From Haplosporangium gracile (lineage: Eukaryota; Mortierellomycota; Mortierellomycetes; Mortierellales; Mortierellaceae): a stretch of DNA of 55,698 nucleotides. The notes beneath the pieces are model-generated. The model ran no database searches and was not told the DNA's origin. It saw nothing but the letters and a program-made list of their open reading frames with translations. The stretch spans positions 512 to 56,209 of the forward strand of contig JAAAUF010000161.1 in assembly GCA_015499985.1 (NCBI GenBank). The letters run 5' to 3'. A program made the position numbers and the translations under genes. Positions 1 to 11,172 of the stretch are shown here, one piece after another. Numbering within the stretch: position 1 is the first letter of the stretch; every line of letters begins with the position of its first letter.

Positions 1-13
1 TTTTTTTTGACAG

Positions 14-119
14 ACGCAGTCAGGCGTTCTGCCATAATGCCTCAACAATTGATACCTTCGAGATACTCGGGACAGCAGACTTGGACATTGACGAACGCCA
101 ACTTCTCAGAATTCTTTGA
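14..119 (+). CDS. Possible terminal exon of a gene entering from the left edge
   Basis: The window opens with a T-tract followed by GACAG, which looks like a 3' splice site. From base 14 a frame is open to the TGA at 117-119 and reads like protein, with segments such as STIDTFEILG and DIDERQLLRIL. No GT donor lies between base 27 and the stop, so if this is coding it is a last exon. A second frame is also open here (PQQLIPSRYSG onward, ending at a TAG near 124), so the assignment is weak. No family recognised. Confidence 0.25.
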
Positions 120-501
120 GCTATAGCGCAGTGTGCAACTTTTATGTTTGACTCCAACGCAGTGGACCCGAGCGGCATGGTCTCTTTTTTACGCCTCGCT
201 TTGATGCAGTTTTTGAAAGCAACCGAAGCGTATCTCGCTTTGGGAGCCTTAACGCCAAGAACAACAATAATGCCAATATCAAAAGTGCCGACAACAAACC
301 GAGACAGAAAGGGAAAGACAGGAGAGACGATCACAACCAGGATACCATCATTCCTCTGCAAGGAGGAATATTCGTCGGGATAGGAGACCAGATGACATTG
401 ACTCCATTTTCTACCTCCCTTGTTTTGTCTTGATACGATCTCGTTAGAGACTCACAAGTACTTTGAAACAACAGGGTACATTCTCAAAGACCTACGGGAG
501 C

Positions 502-3500
502 ATGACAGGATTGCCTCTCGGTATTAAAGGCACAGAACGCGCATTTAGACCATCAACAGAAGAACTAAGGGAGCTTTATACATCACTACTTCAAGACCAA
601 GGTAACGGAGGGCATACATGTTGATTGCAGTTTCGCTCACGAATTAAAAGACACCAAGGCGATGATCCACATTTGCGCTTAGTGGCTCTCACTCATTTTC
701 AATTTGTGAAACGTGTATTTAATCGCTATTTAGACCTAGACCCAAAGATCAAACAGGTCCTCACAGAGCAATCTTTCGTTGTATCCAATTTCACGTCGAG
801 CCTCACAGAGCGTTTAGAACTCAAATACGTTCATCCCCATATCAAGGATCCTTTAACCGAACTGGAACCTTGTCCCTGTGGAATGGTTCACACATACGAC
901 GACGAGAGCTGTGACGAGCAGGAGGATGGGCAGGAATTTGGACAGGATTACGAGCAAAACAGCGATCAGGAAGAAGAAGGCATTGATGTTTACGACGAGA
1001 GCACATCCATAAATGCCGAAGTCTTGGATACAATGGACGACTTTGACTCGGGCGAGAGCTACGACGAGGACGATTTTGATGAGGATGATGAAGATAATGA
1101 AGATGATGAGGACGATGAGGACGACGAGGACGACGAGGACGATAGCTCAGATTTCCATGACGAGGTAACGGAATTGGACGAAGTCAGTGACGTAGATGAT
1201 TCTGATCTGGACAGGTCTACACGGGATGTCGTCGACGGATATTCGCACCACTATGGTCAGAGCACAACGACGCAAGCAATGCTGGAAGAGGAGCGTCGCA
1301 GGTTTGCAGCCATCTACAGTATCAGGAGCGATGACGCGAAGCTTCAGGAGGAGTTTCGGAAACGGAAGATTTTGGAAGAACAGAAGAGGAAGCAAGAAGA
1401 AGGTAACCATTGGAAATGGAGGTACCCTTTTGTTTATAGTCGCGTTTGTTGGCGTCATCGTGCTTACGCCGTTAAATATCCCTGTTGTTATATTTTTTCG
1501 GCCATAGAACGTATTCAAATTCTTCAGAAACTGCGGCTTGAGGATGAAGAGCGTCGCAAGAAAGAGTTGCAGGAGAAACAACGGAAAGAGAAACTGGAGC
1601 AGGAACTACGCAAGAAGCGTGAAGCTGGTATGCGCATGTTTTCTTCCTGTTGATTTGCAATGGTATTACTCCATTGCTTGCATTTTTACCTCCTAGTAAC
1701 TCACTGACATTTTATTTGTTCTGTAGCCGAGGCGGATCAACGGGCGCGATCGTTCTTGTTTGAAAGTGCCAGGAAGAAAGATCTTGCGACTATCAAGTTC
1801 ATGTTGGAAGGTGACTTTGCCAACCCAGGCGGAAAGCTGAACATCCCTTCATTTGAAACAGGACCACCGACGCGATTGAATGGTTGGGAGTACGTGACGA
1901 CAGTGGAAGGGGCTGGCGAGGTCAGTGAAGAGAAGGGCGCTCAGGAGACTCTTTTGCACGTTGCTGTCCAATCTGGGTCTCTCGAACTGGTTACTTACCT
2001 GATTGGATTCGGTGAGTGAGCACATGATCTCGCTTAAATCCTACCATGTCATCAGATCTTGAGTGAAACAGCAGTGTCCTAAAATGTTCCTCTTTTATCT
2101 TTGTTAGGCGCGTCAATGGATGCACTGGATTGCGCTGGGCGAACACCGTTCCATTCGGCTGTTGAGAATGGTTGTCCGATCAACATCAGCAAACTGTTGC
2201 TGGAGAAGGCGCCTCATCATGTTGACCGGCCCAGCGCTATAGCAGGAAAGACGGCATTGCACTATGCAGCAGAGAATGGCGACGCAGAGCTGGTGGCCTT
2301 GCTTATTCAACATCACGCTCGAGTCACTGTCACGGATGCCAATGGCAACACTCCTGAAATGCTTGCCAGGGGAGTTTTGAGTCGCGACAAGCCCTCCAAA
2401 TCCAAAGCGCAGAAATACAAAGCCGCGATTCAACATATTCAAAAAGCAATTGCCGTAATTCAGGAGGCTCAAAGGGCGAAGGATGCAATCCTTGAGGAGC
2501 AGAAGAAGAAAGAGGCAGAAATGGCGCGTGAAGAGGCCGAAAAGGACAGGGCGGCGCGCAGGAAGCAGGAAGAAAAGTTGGAAGCAGCCCAGCGGAGACG
2601 TGAGGAAGAAGAAAGGGAGCTGGCCCGTCTCAAGGCTTTGGCCGCTGACCCTCACGGACACAATGGCGGTAGCGGAGGAGGAAATAAGAAGAAGAAGAAA
2701 AGGAAGGGCAAAGGCGGCCAGGATATTCAACTTGCTTCCAAGGAACCGACAGTGCCCAAAGCTGCTGTCAATCACCTTCTGGACAGCCCTGTCCTCGTCA
2801 ATGCACCTTCGCCTGTTGGATCACCAGCATTATCTCGACCTTCATCGACTGCTTCGCCTGTGCCGTCTGCACTGTCTCCCGTGGTCTCTCAAGCTACTCC
2901 TCCGAAATCTACACCGGCTCCACCAACTAACGGACTTTTCACCAGCACGACATCTGCGGTTATTTCTCAACCCAAGGCCCGTTCTCAATCTCCTGCGCCG
3001 GTTGCTACACTCAAGCCGACTATGGTAGTGCCCTCGCCTGTTCCAAAGAAGGCAACCCAACCAACAACCACTTCATCCCCAACCATTCAATCTCGACCTG
3101 TCAGGACATCGTATCGACCATCTCAACTTGTCGTGACTCGAATGGCTGATATGGGCTTCCCGGAACGGGAAGTACGGAAGGCGCTTATGCAGACGGAAGG
3201 CAAGTTTGAGGAAGCGATCGAACTGTTGACCAGTGGTGCGGAACTCGTTGACGATTCGGAGGACGAAGCCGAGATTGCCGCCCAAGAGGCAGCTAAGCAA
3301 GCAGCACGAGAGGCTACTCAAGAAGCTGAGAAGGAAGCTGCGCGCTTGGTAGCCCAGCAAGCAGCCCAGCAAGCAGCGCGAGAAGCCGCTTTGGAAGTAT
3401 CACGGCTGAAGGCGAAGGCTGCTGAATTTGTTCCGTCAACACCAACACCTGCTAAGCAGAAAGCTGTGCCTGCTACTTCGCCAACTAATACAGCTTCAGG

Positions 3501-5823
3501 GAAGACGACTGCAAGGCTAGGAGCAGTAGACGCCAAACCATCAAACACTCAACAATCTGGATCCTCCCAGAGGCAAAGCCATGCTTCTGCTCAAAAGGGA
3601 GTTGTTCAACACCCTGTCCAGATCCTGCAGCGAAACCACTCTGTCGACCCTCAGGCCCAGATGCGATCTGTCCCCACTCAAGTTCTGCAACGACCTCACT
3701 CTCATACCCACGCCCGCAGCCCACCGACCGCCAACGCTCCCAAGGGCTTCACTTCCGGTCAGGTGTCTCCGGCGCCTCTCCAAGGCTCTATGCCAACCCC
3801 AACCCCTATCAACACAACACCATTCCTTCCCGCGCGCACTCAGCCACCTCAACCACCAACACGAGCCCCTTACTCTTATGGATCTCCCGCTGTTCAAGCG
3901 CAGTCTCAGCCAACACCCACCCCTGCGCCGATAGCTACCCTCGACGCACCAACATCAGTCGCCCAGACTAGCGAAAGCATCCAACAAATTCCATCGATTC
4001 AGCCTACACTGAATGTTGTGACCGGAGCAGAATACCAGCGGCGAGAAAGCGCGGGCAGTCTTAGAGGAATGCCGCAGCACCCGATAATTGGATCTATCGT
4101 ATCAGAAGGATCTATTGCAGGTAAATGGGATATTCAGCTGAGCATCCAGGACATGCCGCCAAATGTTCATCAGGATCAGCTCCGGATCGACACACCTGGT
4201 GCACCATCGGCTATTCAGAGCAATCTTTGGGGAACAAGCCCCCTCCTTCCTTCGTCTATGGGATCGATTGCCGCCCGCAGCCCTAATGCATTCCAGTCGC
4301 CACTCTCAGCCATCGCGCCCACTACCAATCAACATCATGCCGATTTCGAACACCGACGAGCACCACCTGCGCTCTTGGCGGCCAGTATGGACGAAATGCT
4401 CCGTCAGAGCCAAATGGACATGGACCTTGGAAATGCAGATGGAGACATGGTGAAGGATATTCTGGCTATGACTGGCGCCATTGATCCCGATGACCTTGTC
4501 GACAGCCTCGCAGGTTACGGTGGCATCAATCCTAGTTGGTCCGACAACAAGCCAAACGTCGTCCCTTTGTTGCCTGCTGTGGGTGAGGGAAGGGCCTCAG
4601 CGGCACCTGCCGGTTCCAAGAATCCCGTCGCCAGTCTGTGGGGCTATGGTGCATTTACTCAGGATATTGTCCCTGCCGACAAGTCATGGTCGTCAACCCC
4701 TTCACAGAGAGCAGAGCAGCAAGCGAGAATGATCCCAATTGTCTCCAACGGCCTTACTTCTTCGACGTCCTCGTCTTTGTTGGACTATCCCCATCAATGG
4801 AGCTCAGGATCAGCGTTTCATTCTATGGAAGTAGGATCTGCAGCTTCGTCGTCGTCGTTGTACCAACAGCATCGCCACCTCTCGCCCTCCTTGTCGATAG
4901 TTCCCGAGAATGGACGGGATGCTCAGATGGCTTCATTTATCGATAACCTGTTTGGGTCTGCTGGGCTGGTTCACGTCCCTGCTTCGCACCCTCCTGTAAT
5001 CGGGGCGCATTCAAGAACAGGAATGACCCCAACCACTTCAAACAGCAACATATCCTCCAACGCCTATCACCGAGAATCAGTCCACGACTCCTTTTCAGGG
5101 TATCCTTCCAACGCCACCATTTTTGACAACAATGCCATTGGTGGGGACAGTAACACAGAAAACGGAGGCTATCTGAACAACAACAACACCAGCAATGACT
5201 ATGGAATGAATGCTGTTCAGGTGTCGGTCAACTCCTTGAGTGGTGCCTCGAGATCACTTTTGAACTCGCTGGGAGGCGAAGGTTGCAATAGCTCCCTTAG
5301 TGGTGTCTCTCAGATTCCCTCCAGTGGGCCTTCCTACCCCAACAGCATGTTCTCGCCTACCGGGTCCAGTATGAACTCCACCAACAACAGCGGCAACGGC
5401 TACTCGGCCTTCTCGTCGGCTTCTAATTTCTCGAGCCACCAAACACCATCACACTCTTTGGACTCTATGCATCCGGGCTCGATTGGAGGTGGTCGTGGAT
5501 CGATCTCAAGCAATAACGACAACAATGGCATGGGTGTTGGTGTCGACGTTGGTGCGATCGGATCTGGGAGTGATTTTATGAACAAACGACCTTCTTCGGA
5601 CATGTCGTCGACTGAATCGCCAGGGATCCAGGCTCTGAACCAGGCGCTCGCCTTTTCTCGATACCCAAAACTAAACACTCCTAGCGGCGGCGGCGGCAAC
5701 GGATCTACCTCTGGAACCGGAGTCGCTGGCGCTAATGGCGGCGGTGGTGGTCATGATCAAGGCCATGGTACGACGACAACCACAACAACACAGGCTCCCA
5801 ATGGTGCCTGGCGCCGTCAATAG
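502..5823 (+). CDS. Large ankyrin-repeat / UBA-domain scaffold protein (5' end uncertain)
   Basis: Proposed exons are 502-601, 659-1402, 1508-1627, 1727-2011 and 2108-5823 (1654 aa, phases consistent). Domains in order: an N-terminal region ending in a conserved-looking CPCG segment; an Asp/Glu tract at about residues 168-198; a charged coiled coil (EERRKKELQEKQ type); ankyrin repeats at about 330-505 (TPFHSAVENG, TALHYAAENG); a second Lys/Glu coiled coil ending in a KKKKKRKGKG patch; a UBA domain at about 755-796 (MADMGFPEREVRKAL); and a very long Ser/Pro/Gln/Asn-rich tail with Gly runs. UBA domains usually bind ubiquitin and ankyrin repeats bind proteins, so an adaptor role in proteostasis or stress is possible, but no precise ortholog is recognised. 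The frame stays open upstream of 502 to an acceptor at 474, and protein-like sequence also lies at 210-421. The true start is therefore probably upstream; the ATG at 502 is a conservative choice. Intron 602-658 skips two nearer AGs but has a good CTCAC branch site. Confidence 0.72.
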
Positions 5824-5975
5824 AAAACGATCTGGTGTGATGATCGACAACCGTGTGTACGATACCTTCCATCCTCTTTTTTTTTTACTCACCTTTTGGA
5901 GACACGACTATTAAACATTTTGATGATAGAAATGACATACAAAGATGCGAGCAAGTACGATCTTTTATGAAATGG

Positions 5976-7460
5976 TTACACGGGAGCAGATAGGAGAGGT
6001 GTGGATTCTCCCATGGCCTGTTGACGATGGCTCGTCTCCTGAAGGAGCGGTATTGGTATGAGGGGATGGGGAAGTGATGACTGTTGTGCAAGAAGTAATG
6101 GCTGTTGTTGTTGTTGTTGTTGTTGTTGTTGCAGCTCTTGTTGACGAAGTGCACGTCGCTTCCTAATTTGAAATGCATAGAAGAGACAGAGTCCGAGGAG
6201 GATTAACTGGAGGAGGGCGGCGATGGCGTAAGAGATCCAGGTTGTCCAGTTGGCGCCTGGGCGGAGTGCGAGTGAAACTGTTATCAGGATTGCGCCTGGA
6301 GTCTGTATCAGCATCATTGGGATACTTAGTGCTCCCATTGACTTTTTGAAGGAGAAGACGAAAAGGAAGGACGACAGAGATGTTAATATTTAGTGGCATA
6401 TATCGCCAAAAAAAAAAAAAAGAAGGAAGGCAGAGATTTTAATTTTTTGTGGCATTTTTCCCCCAAAAAAAAAAAAAAAAAGAAAGTGCAAGCAAAGTTG
6501 GTTGTGCGTCGGTGTGAATGTCAAAAAGTACCTTGCGGAGATATGTCTCGATGATTTGGGGTATATACTGAATCATGGCCAAGAAAGCCGCAATGATACC
6601 CAAAAGACCAGCCCAGACCAACAACCACGCCCTACTCCTGGAATCCCCAGTCTCATCGTCATGGCTAATATTTCCACGACCGACGGCTGCAAGGAGGATG
6701 ATAGTGATGGCGGTGGAGATAAAGAAGTAACCGAGGAGGATTTTTGAGGCGAGGATGGAAAGTGTCCAAGTGAAGGAACGGGCTGGGAGGCAGAAGAGGC
6801 GGCAGTGAAGGAGCTGATGGCGGAGGAATGTCGAGACCTTTTTATGGGATGGGAAGTAGATCATGTACAGTATGAATCTATCACAAGGAGTAAGATAGCC
6901 TCGGCGTCAGTATCTAGGAAAGTTAGAGAGGTAAGGGTAGGTGGATAGGCAAGTAGGTAGGTAGGTAGGGCTTACATGAGGTTGAACATGACGAACTGGA
7001 CGCCGAGTTGTGTGATCCCGAGGATGCTCTCCGTGCATGGACCAAGACCCTATTTTTGAAATGTTCAAGTGCATATGAATATCTGTTTGCGTACTTAACC
7101 ATAGTTTATGGTCCTCGAATCACGACAAGACGCAAAGGACCTACGATGACACTACAGCAGCGGATGACACCCCATTGAAGGACAAAGATGTTGAAGAACG
7201 AGGAAGTAGCCGAAAGAGAGCCGAGGATCAGGAACCAGAGACTCAGACCGTCGCTACTCTTCTTTTGGAATATGCGATAGTACTAGTATATAGGTTGGAC
7301 TTGTTCTTTGTCAGTCTGTGGTGTTACTTCGTGATAGAGACAGGTTGTATTGGAGAGAAGAGGTGGAAGAAACGGGTTGTACCTGGGGCAGGTAGGAGAC
7401 GATGATGGAGATGAGAACGAGTATGGAGAGGGTGAGCTCTGGCTTGTTGTGTCGAGGCAT
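5976..7460 (-). CDS. PQ-loop repeat membrane protein
   Basis: Exons in minus-strand order are 7460-7383, 7282-7145, 7049-6976, 6877-6532 and 6341-5976 (333 aa, all phases agree). The first PQ-loop is split by intron 1: IIVSYLPQ ends exon 1 and YYRIFQKKSSDGLSLWF starts exon 2. The second is AMIQYIPQIIETY at the end of exon 4. About seven hydrophobic helices alternate with these loops, the architecture of the PQ-loop family, whose characterised members (cystinosin, yeast Ypq proteins) export amino acids from lysosomes or vacuoles. The substrate here cannot be read from sequence. The C-terminus is a cytosolic-looking tail with a poly-Gln run encoded by a CAA-type microsatellite at about 6101-6132. 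The start is the ATG just before the first helix; in-frame codons continue upstream. The gene is divergent from RPC4 and convergent with the ankyrin gene 150 bp away. Confidence 0.85.
6361..6480. repeat. Imperfect tandem duplication ending in A-tracts, inside a PQ-loop gene intron
   Basis: Bases 6361-6420 and 6421-6480 align as two diverged copies of a roughly 60-bp unit. Each runs GGAAGG, CAGAGAT, TTAAT, GTGGCAT, then a run of 13 or more A. On the coding (minus) strand each copy starts with a poly-T tract, so the duplication has multiplied polypyrimidine sequence upstream of the intron's 3' splice site at 6342. Confidence 0.65.
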
Positions 7461-8175
7461 ACATGCTCCTGTTGCTGTTCTTCGTATATCTGGTGATGCC
7501 TGCAGGAGGAGAGGTATCCAGCTTGTGTTGTCTGATGTGAGTTGTTGTTGTGAAGGATAGAAGAATAGGTGTGATGATGCAGGGACCAGCATCCTGATAA
7601 TATTCGGAAGGATGTGTTGGAAGAGGGAGTGTGGAACAGACGAAGGAAAAAGGAAAGGGAGGAACGAAAGAAAAGAAGAGGCAAACTCGTGGGTTGTTGA
7701 AGCCTCGGGTTAATGTTCGATTCTCTCTTTTTTTCGATGTGTGTCCGTGACCAACAAACGCCCAACTTTACCCCTGACAAAAAATCTATGGCCACGGCGT
7801 GTGACCGACAGACAGGCTGGTTGGGGGCACACGGTCATTGCTTGGTTACTTCTACTGCCCCATTAGTAGACATCCTCATTTTGTTCGTAGTAGATACTGG
7901 GTAAGCGTGTATACATAAAGTACCGGACAGGATGCCTTTATCTCATGCATTGATCAAGACTGCTTCCTAGTGAACACTATTGTTTCTGATCTTATTCGCG
8001 TTCTCCACGCGTGAAAGCAGTGCCGTTCACAAGATAATGCTAAATGTGTGACCTTCTTTTTTCTCCAGTAAACAAATCCTTCAAGGCAAAGTCAGAGCAC
8101 ACATTCAAAAGGAGCTCAGGTTTCCTTTTTGCCTTTCTTTTTCCATCAACCAACAGACACAGACACAGACGCAGC
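7461..8175. other. Divergent promoter region, PQ-loop gene / RPC4
   Basis: No convincing coding sequence. Purine-rich runs lie on the plus strand around 7620-7690. The region must hold the 5' leaders and promoters of both divergent genes; no clear TATA box is visible next to either start. Confidence 0.6.
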
Positions 8176-10284
8176 ATGTCCGACGAGTCAGGAAATCAGC
8201 GCCCTGCAGCATCAGCATCAGCATCAGCATCAGGAAGCATCGGATCCCTACATACTCCAACCGCAACTCCCGCTGGACGACTCACCTCTCTGCGTGGAGG
8301 CCGTGGTGGCGCAGGTGTCTCGACCACTTCCACACGTGGTGGCGCCTCCAAGGTACCCACCTATCCACCATCACCATGACCAATATTACATCCTCTTACC
8401 GAACTGTAGCTGAACTACGTTGCCAGTGACTACTCAACAAGAAGAAGCTACCCACCCATGGATGATGTTTTGTTAATCAGCTGTATCGATGTTGTTAATT
8501 ACTTACTCTCGTCATATAGCTGAAGTTCGCTCCCACAGTGCCTTCGAAGCGTAACAAGAAGGATGCGTAAGTCGTGCTGACGGAAATGTGGCTCAGTACT
8601 CAGCAAGGAACACATCTGCAACCGCGCCCAAGTAGCAACCACTCGCTCACTCTGTTTGTTCGTCTGTATACTTTATCAAAATAGCTCTCTTTCTTTGCTG
8701 GAGGAGGCCAAGGCCGGATCAGGTTTAGAAGAGCGTGGAGCTGTAAGTTGTTCACGCTACTAAAACCTTTGTTTCGACATGCGCCGCAGCATTTTATAAC
8801 TGGAGCAAGAGAAGCCAATGATTGACCATCCTTTTATCTTGCGCGTTATTAACAGGGTCGAGGACGTGGAGACCGTGGAGAACGAGGAATGAGAGGCGGA
8901 CGTGGCCGTGGACGTGGTCGTGGCCGTCCAGATGATGTTGCTTCCACTGCCTCAGGACCCTTCTCGCTTGGACCAGCAGCACAAGGTACATACAAGAACC
9001 AGGACTTGCACGACATTTCCGATACTTTTCTTACAATATAATTGCTGTGCGCTAACATCAATTTTCCGATGTTCGAATACTCCAACTAGCCCGCTCAAGA
9101 GCAATCGCTACGGGAGGCAGTGCCAGTGGAGCACATTCGAGCTATACAGGATCCCGGGAAGTGAAATACGAAGGCGAAGGAGGAGGAGGATCGGATTATG
9201 GCGCTTCAGTCGACATGAAGTTTGGATCGACTGTGACCGATGCTTCAGTACCAACGGGATTGGAGAAGCCTAACGACGATACTAAGGCTGCCGGTTCCTC
9301 GATCAAGGACGAAAAGATGAGAGAGCAAGATATGGACGAAGATACTGACGTGGCCGGGTCCGAACATGCCGTTGGTAATTGACACGGGAGAGTGTTCATA
9401 TGTTGAAGATCGCTTTGAGTTTCTGCAGGCGAAAAACGAGTCATTGACATTTTTTTCTTCGTGTACATCGTACCATCTAGACGAAGCTGATATCAAACCC
9501 AAAGTGGAAGGACCCGCACAGGACCTCTTGCCTGAAGTAAGTCGACCAAATAGCCGCAAATACGAAGAGTATACTGCCATGACTCATGAAGGAGACCCTT
9601 TGACTAACCGAGACATACTTTTGATCTTTCAAATAGTGGGAGTATGACCAGATGTTCTTTTTCCAGTTCCCAAGCGTCATGCCTACATTTAGACCAAGGC
9701 CTGTGGCAACAGCACCCATGTCTTCGATCGGCTCAACAGCCGTCTCGTCTCCCAACGTCTCTTCATTGTACAGTACACCAGACGGCACAGACAAGACAGA
9801 GGACTCTGAGGACGGATTGTTGGCGATCAAGTCAGAACCCATGGATCAGGATCGTCCCATCATGATACCCGACAACGATCTCGTCCCCGTCAAGTCGGAA
9901 CAACAGGATGTTAAGCTCGGTTTGAGCCTAGGAGACGGTACTCCAGGATCATCTGCGCCTGTTGGACAGCGTGCCAAGCCCAAGGCCCCTGGAGCAGCTG
10001 CTATCAAGACGGCAGAGAAGGAAGAAGAGACGGAGGATAGTCATTTACAACAGGAGGGCAAGATTGGTCGGTTACTGATCTACAAGTCTGGCAAGGTCAA
10101 GATGAAGGTTGGCGACATCTTGATGGACGTTTCATCGGGATCCGAGTGCTCGTTCTTGCAGGATTTGGTTGTTGTGGATTCGAATAACAAACAGGCCTTT
10201 GTCATGGGATCTGTCCAGAAGCGTATGGTCTGTGTCCCCAACTTGACTGAGCTCCTTAGCGGACTTGAGGGTCTTGACATCTAA
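8176..10284 (+). CDS. rpc53: DNA-directed RNA polymerase III subunit RPC4 (Rpc53)
   Basis: Exons are 8176-8352, 8520-8566, 8685-8742, 8856-8985, 9090-9374, 9481-9536 and 9637-10284 (466 aa, phases consistent). Exon 2 carries the LKFAPTVPSKRNKK motif typical of the family near its N-terminus, followed by an Arg/Gly-rich stretch (GRGRGDRGERG) that may bind nucleic acid. The C-terminal part holds the Rpc4 domain: FFFQFPSVMP in the Pol III dimerisation region and GKIGRLLIYKSGKVKMKVG near the end. Known family members pair with Rpc37 (TFIIF-like) on the Pol III core and act in promoter opening, termination and reinitiation in the nucleus. The start at 8176 precedes a Ser/Ala-repeat leader, and several acidic, potentially phosphorylated stretches lie between motifs. 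The gene is convergent with VTC1. Confidence 0.93.
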
Positions 10285-10740
10285 ACCAGTTGGTTGGTTG
10301 TTTTTTTTTTTTTCCTCGCATACTCATTCACTCACATACTCAGCATTATTTCAGCAACAAAACAGACATAAACAAGCAGTTCAAAAGGGCCAAAGCGTTT
10401 GTCGTGTGTCGAGAATATATTTTGCTCATGCAACATTGGAAAGAAAGAATGATGAAAGATAGCACCACTAGCGCCATGAAGCATCACGGGAAGTAGCAAG
10501 TCCTGCAACGCATCTCTAGCTCCACAGTCAGGCTCTTTGTCCAACTCCAACGACCCCTCCTTCTCCTACCGCACTATGTGAGAGTGTCATGCTGCCAGTC
10601 AGCAATAGTTACAATCTCTTCCGTCTGCCTCTCTCTTTCCATCCACCCTTTCCTCCCCTCAACTCTCCGTCTAAGATTCCATCTGTTCGACAACTCCTCC
10701 TCCTCCTTTCCTGATCTTGCTCTCTCTGACAGAGATCTCG
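10285..10740. other. Convergent intergenic region, RPC4 / VTC1
   Basis: This holds both 3' untranslated regions. A T-tract directly follows the RPC4 stop (about 10300-10313) and pyrimidine-rich sequence covers 10590-10740. No gene seen. Confidence 0.6.
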
Positions 10741-11172
10741 TTAGATATTGTCGCTGAATCTCAGCCCAAAGTTGATCAAGATGGCGGCCAAGATAAAGAC
10801 ACACAGAAACGTAGGTCCAAAACGATCGTCATAGGGGCCGGGTAACCTCTTCCGGATACGATCGGCTCTCCAGTGGAAGGTGGCCAAAGCATACATCATG
10901 ACAACCAAGGCCACGAACGTGAAAACACCAGCCGAAATACGTCCAATACGATCACCAAAGTTCAAAAGACCGATGGCGAGCGAGCCGAGGAGGACTGTAA
11001 AGTTGAGCCAGGAGAGGAAGGTACGTTCGTTGGCAAAGAAGACTTTGGGTTCGACGCGGATAGGGAGGGCGATGCGTTTGCCGGGGGTTGCTTGGAGGAG
11101 GGGTTGGGTTGTCGATGGTGTTGGCATCGTTGTTGTGTGAATGTGTTCTTGCCTTGAGTTTGAGTTCGACAT
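10741..11172 (-). CDS. vtc1: Vacuolar transporter chaperone 1 (VTC complex membrane subunit)
   Basis: A single-exon gene of 143 aa. After a Ser/Thr/Gln leader the protein matches Vtc1: [27 protein letters not shown], then three membrane helices ([50 protein letters not shown]). Vtc1 is the small membrane subunit of the polyphosphate polymerase complex that makes polyphosphate on the cytosolic face and threads it into the vacuole; its helices carry the basic residues lining the channel. The length is close to the yeast protein, and the longer N-terminus depends on the first ATG; a second ATG about 16 residues in would give a yeast-like length. Catalysis resides in Vtc4, which is not in this window. 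Confidence 0.93.
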   Translation of the reverse strand: MSNSNSRQEHIHTTTMPTPSTTQPLLQATPGKRIALPIRVEPKVFFANERTFLSWLNFTVLLGSLAIGLLNFGDRIGRISAGVFTFVALVVMMYALATFHWRADRIRKRLPGPYDDRFGPTFLCVFILAAILINFGLRFSDNI

